Source: an uncultured Pelagibacteraceae bacterium | GTDB taxonomy: Bacteria > Pseudomonadota > Alphaproteobacteria > Pelagibacterales > Pelagibacteraceae | Length of the DNA stretch: 64,000 nt | Direction: 5' to 3' | Assembly (NCBI GenBank): GCA_902568975.1 | Contig: CACFSO010000002.1 | Location: 52,480-116,479 of the forward strand | In this document: piece by piece, positions 63,848 to 64,000 of the stretch | How positions within the stretch are numbered: the first letter of the stretch is position 1 | Layout: each line of letters starts with the position of its first letter | The notes under the pieces: generated by a model | Databases searched by the model: none | Seen by the model: only the letters and a program-made list of their open reading frames with translations | What the model was told of the DNA's origin: nothing | Translations under genes and position numbers: made by a program

Positions 63848-64000
63848 TCAACCGTTATATCTTGGACAATTCGAAACAGCTTTTTGATAAATTTTTAATA
63901 AAATTCTGTAATATTTCAAACTTGTTCTTTTCCAATTAGTGTTAATTATAGAATTTACTGATACTACACCCTTTCCAGAACCTATTAGTATAATTTCATT
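63848..64000 (-). CDS. Class IV aminotransferase-like protein, C-terminal end only
   Basis: The ORF track omits it because it enters from beyond the window. The minus strand is open from 64000 to the TGA at 63848-63850, giving 50 residues: NEIILIGSGKGVVSVNSI, then WKRTSLKYYRILLKIYQKAV and a short end. The EI-x-L-x-GSGKGVVSV motif followed by a basic C-terminal helix matches the end of PLP fold-type IV enzymes. These include aminodeoxychorismate lyase, branched-chain or D-amino-acid aminotransferases. Which of these cannot be decided from this fragment. Its stop lies 47 bases from the aprM start. Confidence 0.55.
   Translation of the reverse strand, partial: NEIILIGSGKGVVSVNSIINTNWKRTSLKYYRILLKIYQKAVSNCPRYNG

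Overview
The window looks like a stretch of a SAR11-type (Pelagibacterales) marine alphaproteobacterial chromosome. I infer this from very high A+T content with many poly-A/poly-T runs, extremely short intergenic gaps, start/stop overlaps (TAATG, ATGA) inside operons, and characteristic gene neighbourhoods: tuf-tRNATrp-secE-nusG-rplKAJL-rpoB, purBCSQL-bolA-grxD, prpDBC, and aprM-aprB-aprA beside xsc and suyAB. No rRNA operon, CRISPR array, insertion sequence or prophage was seen, and no stretch of more than about 300 bases lacks a gene.

Layout. 1-8025 (minus strand) is the translation/transcription block: tRNA-Tyr, tRNA-Gly, tuf, tRNA-Trp, secE, nusG, rplK, rplA, rplJ, rplL and a 3'-truncated rpoB that leaves the window at base 1. 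8161-9012 (plus) has rlmB and tRNA-Thr. 9016-11024 (minus) has a CinA-like gene, a gamma-glutamylcyclotransferase-like gene whose end lies inside tRNA-Leu, and nadK. 11047-18248 (plus) runs sfsA, map, purB, purC, purS, purQ, purL, bolA-like, grxD. 18249-27974 (minus) holds rpsD, a TrmJ-like methyltransferase, cimA, cysS, nadE, a class II DAHP synthase, a DUF218 protein, glmS and a stand-alone GlmU acetyltransferase domain. 28045-32887 (plus) holds gph, a LysE-type exporter and the methylcitrate-cycle set prpD-prpB-prpC.

32895-35833 (minus) is nrdA-nrdB behind a likely NrdR box. Then come a phosphomannomutase (plus), dusA-tauE-like and rpoZ (minus), an MFS carrier (minus) diverging from a 3-hydroxyisobutyrate dehydrogenase-like gene, an FMN-binding protein and a small membrane protein, a gamma-carbonic anhydrase-like protein, a thioredoxin-fold protein, a glycosyltransferase and a DUF3047 exported protein. 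45822-51418 (minus) is a transport block: TRAP dctP, an intrinsic terminator, dctQ, dctM, an NCS1 permease and a zinc alcohol dehydrogenase. 51559-55283 (plus) holds a GMC oxidoreductase, a TerC protein, an SDR and an M23 peptidase; 55292-56596 (minus) is a DAO-type FAD oxidoreductase.

The last 8 kb is an organosulfonate/sulfite module. Xsc (minus) and SuyAB (plus) diverge and both are expected to release sulfite. The converging aprM-aprB-aprA-orf116-cytochrome c operon would oxidise sulfite to APS. In this sequence aprA is split by one extra A in an 8-A run near its 3' end, which is the most striking anomaly in the window: sequencing error, true frameshift, or rescue by transcriptional slippage are all possible. 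The window closes with the 3' end of a class IV aminotransferase-like gene.
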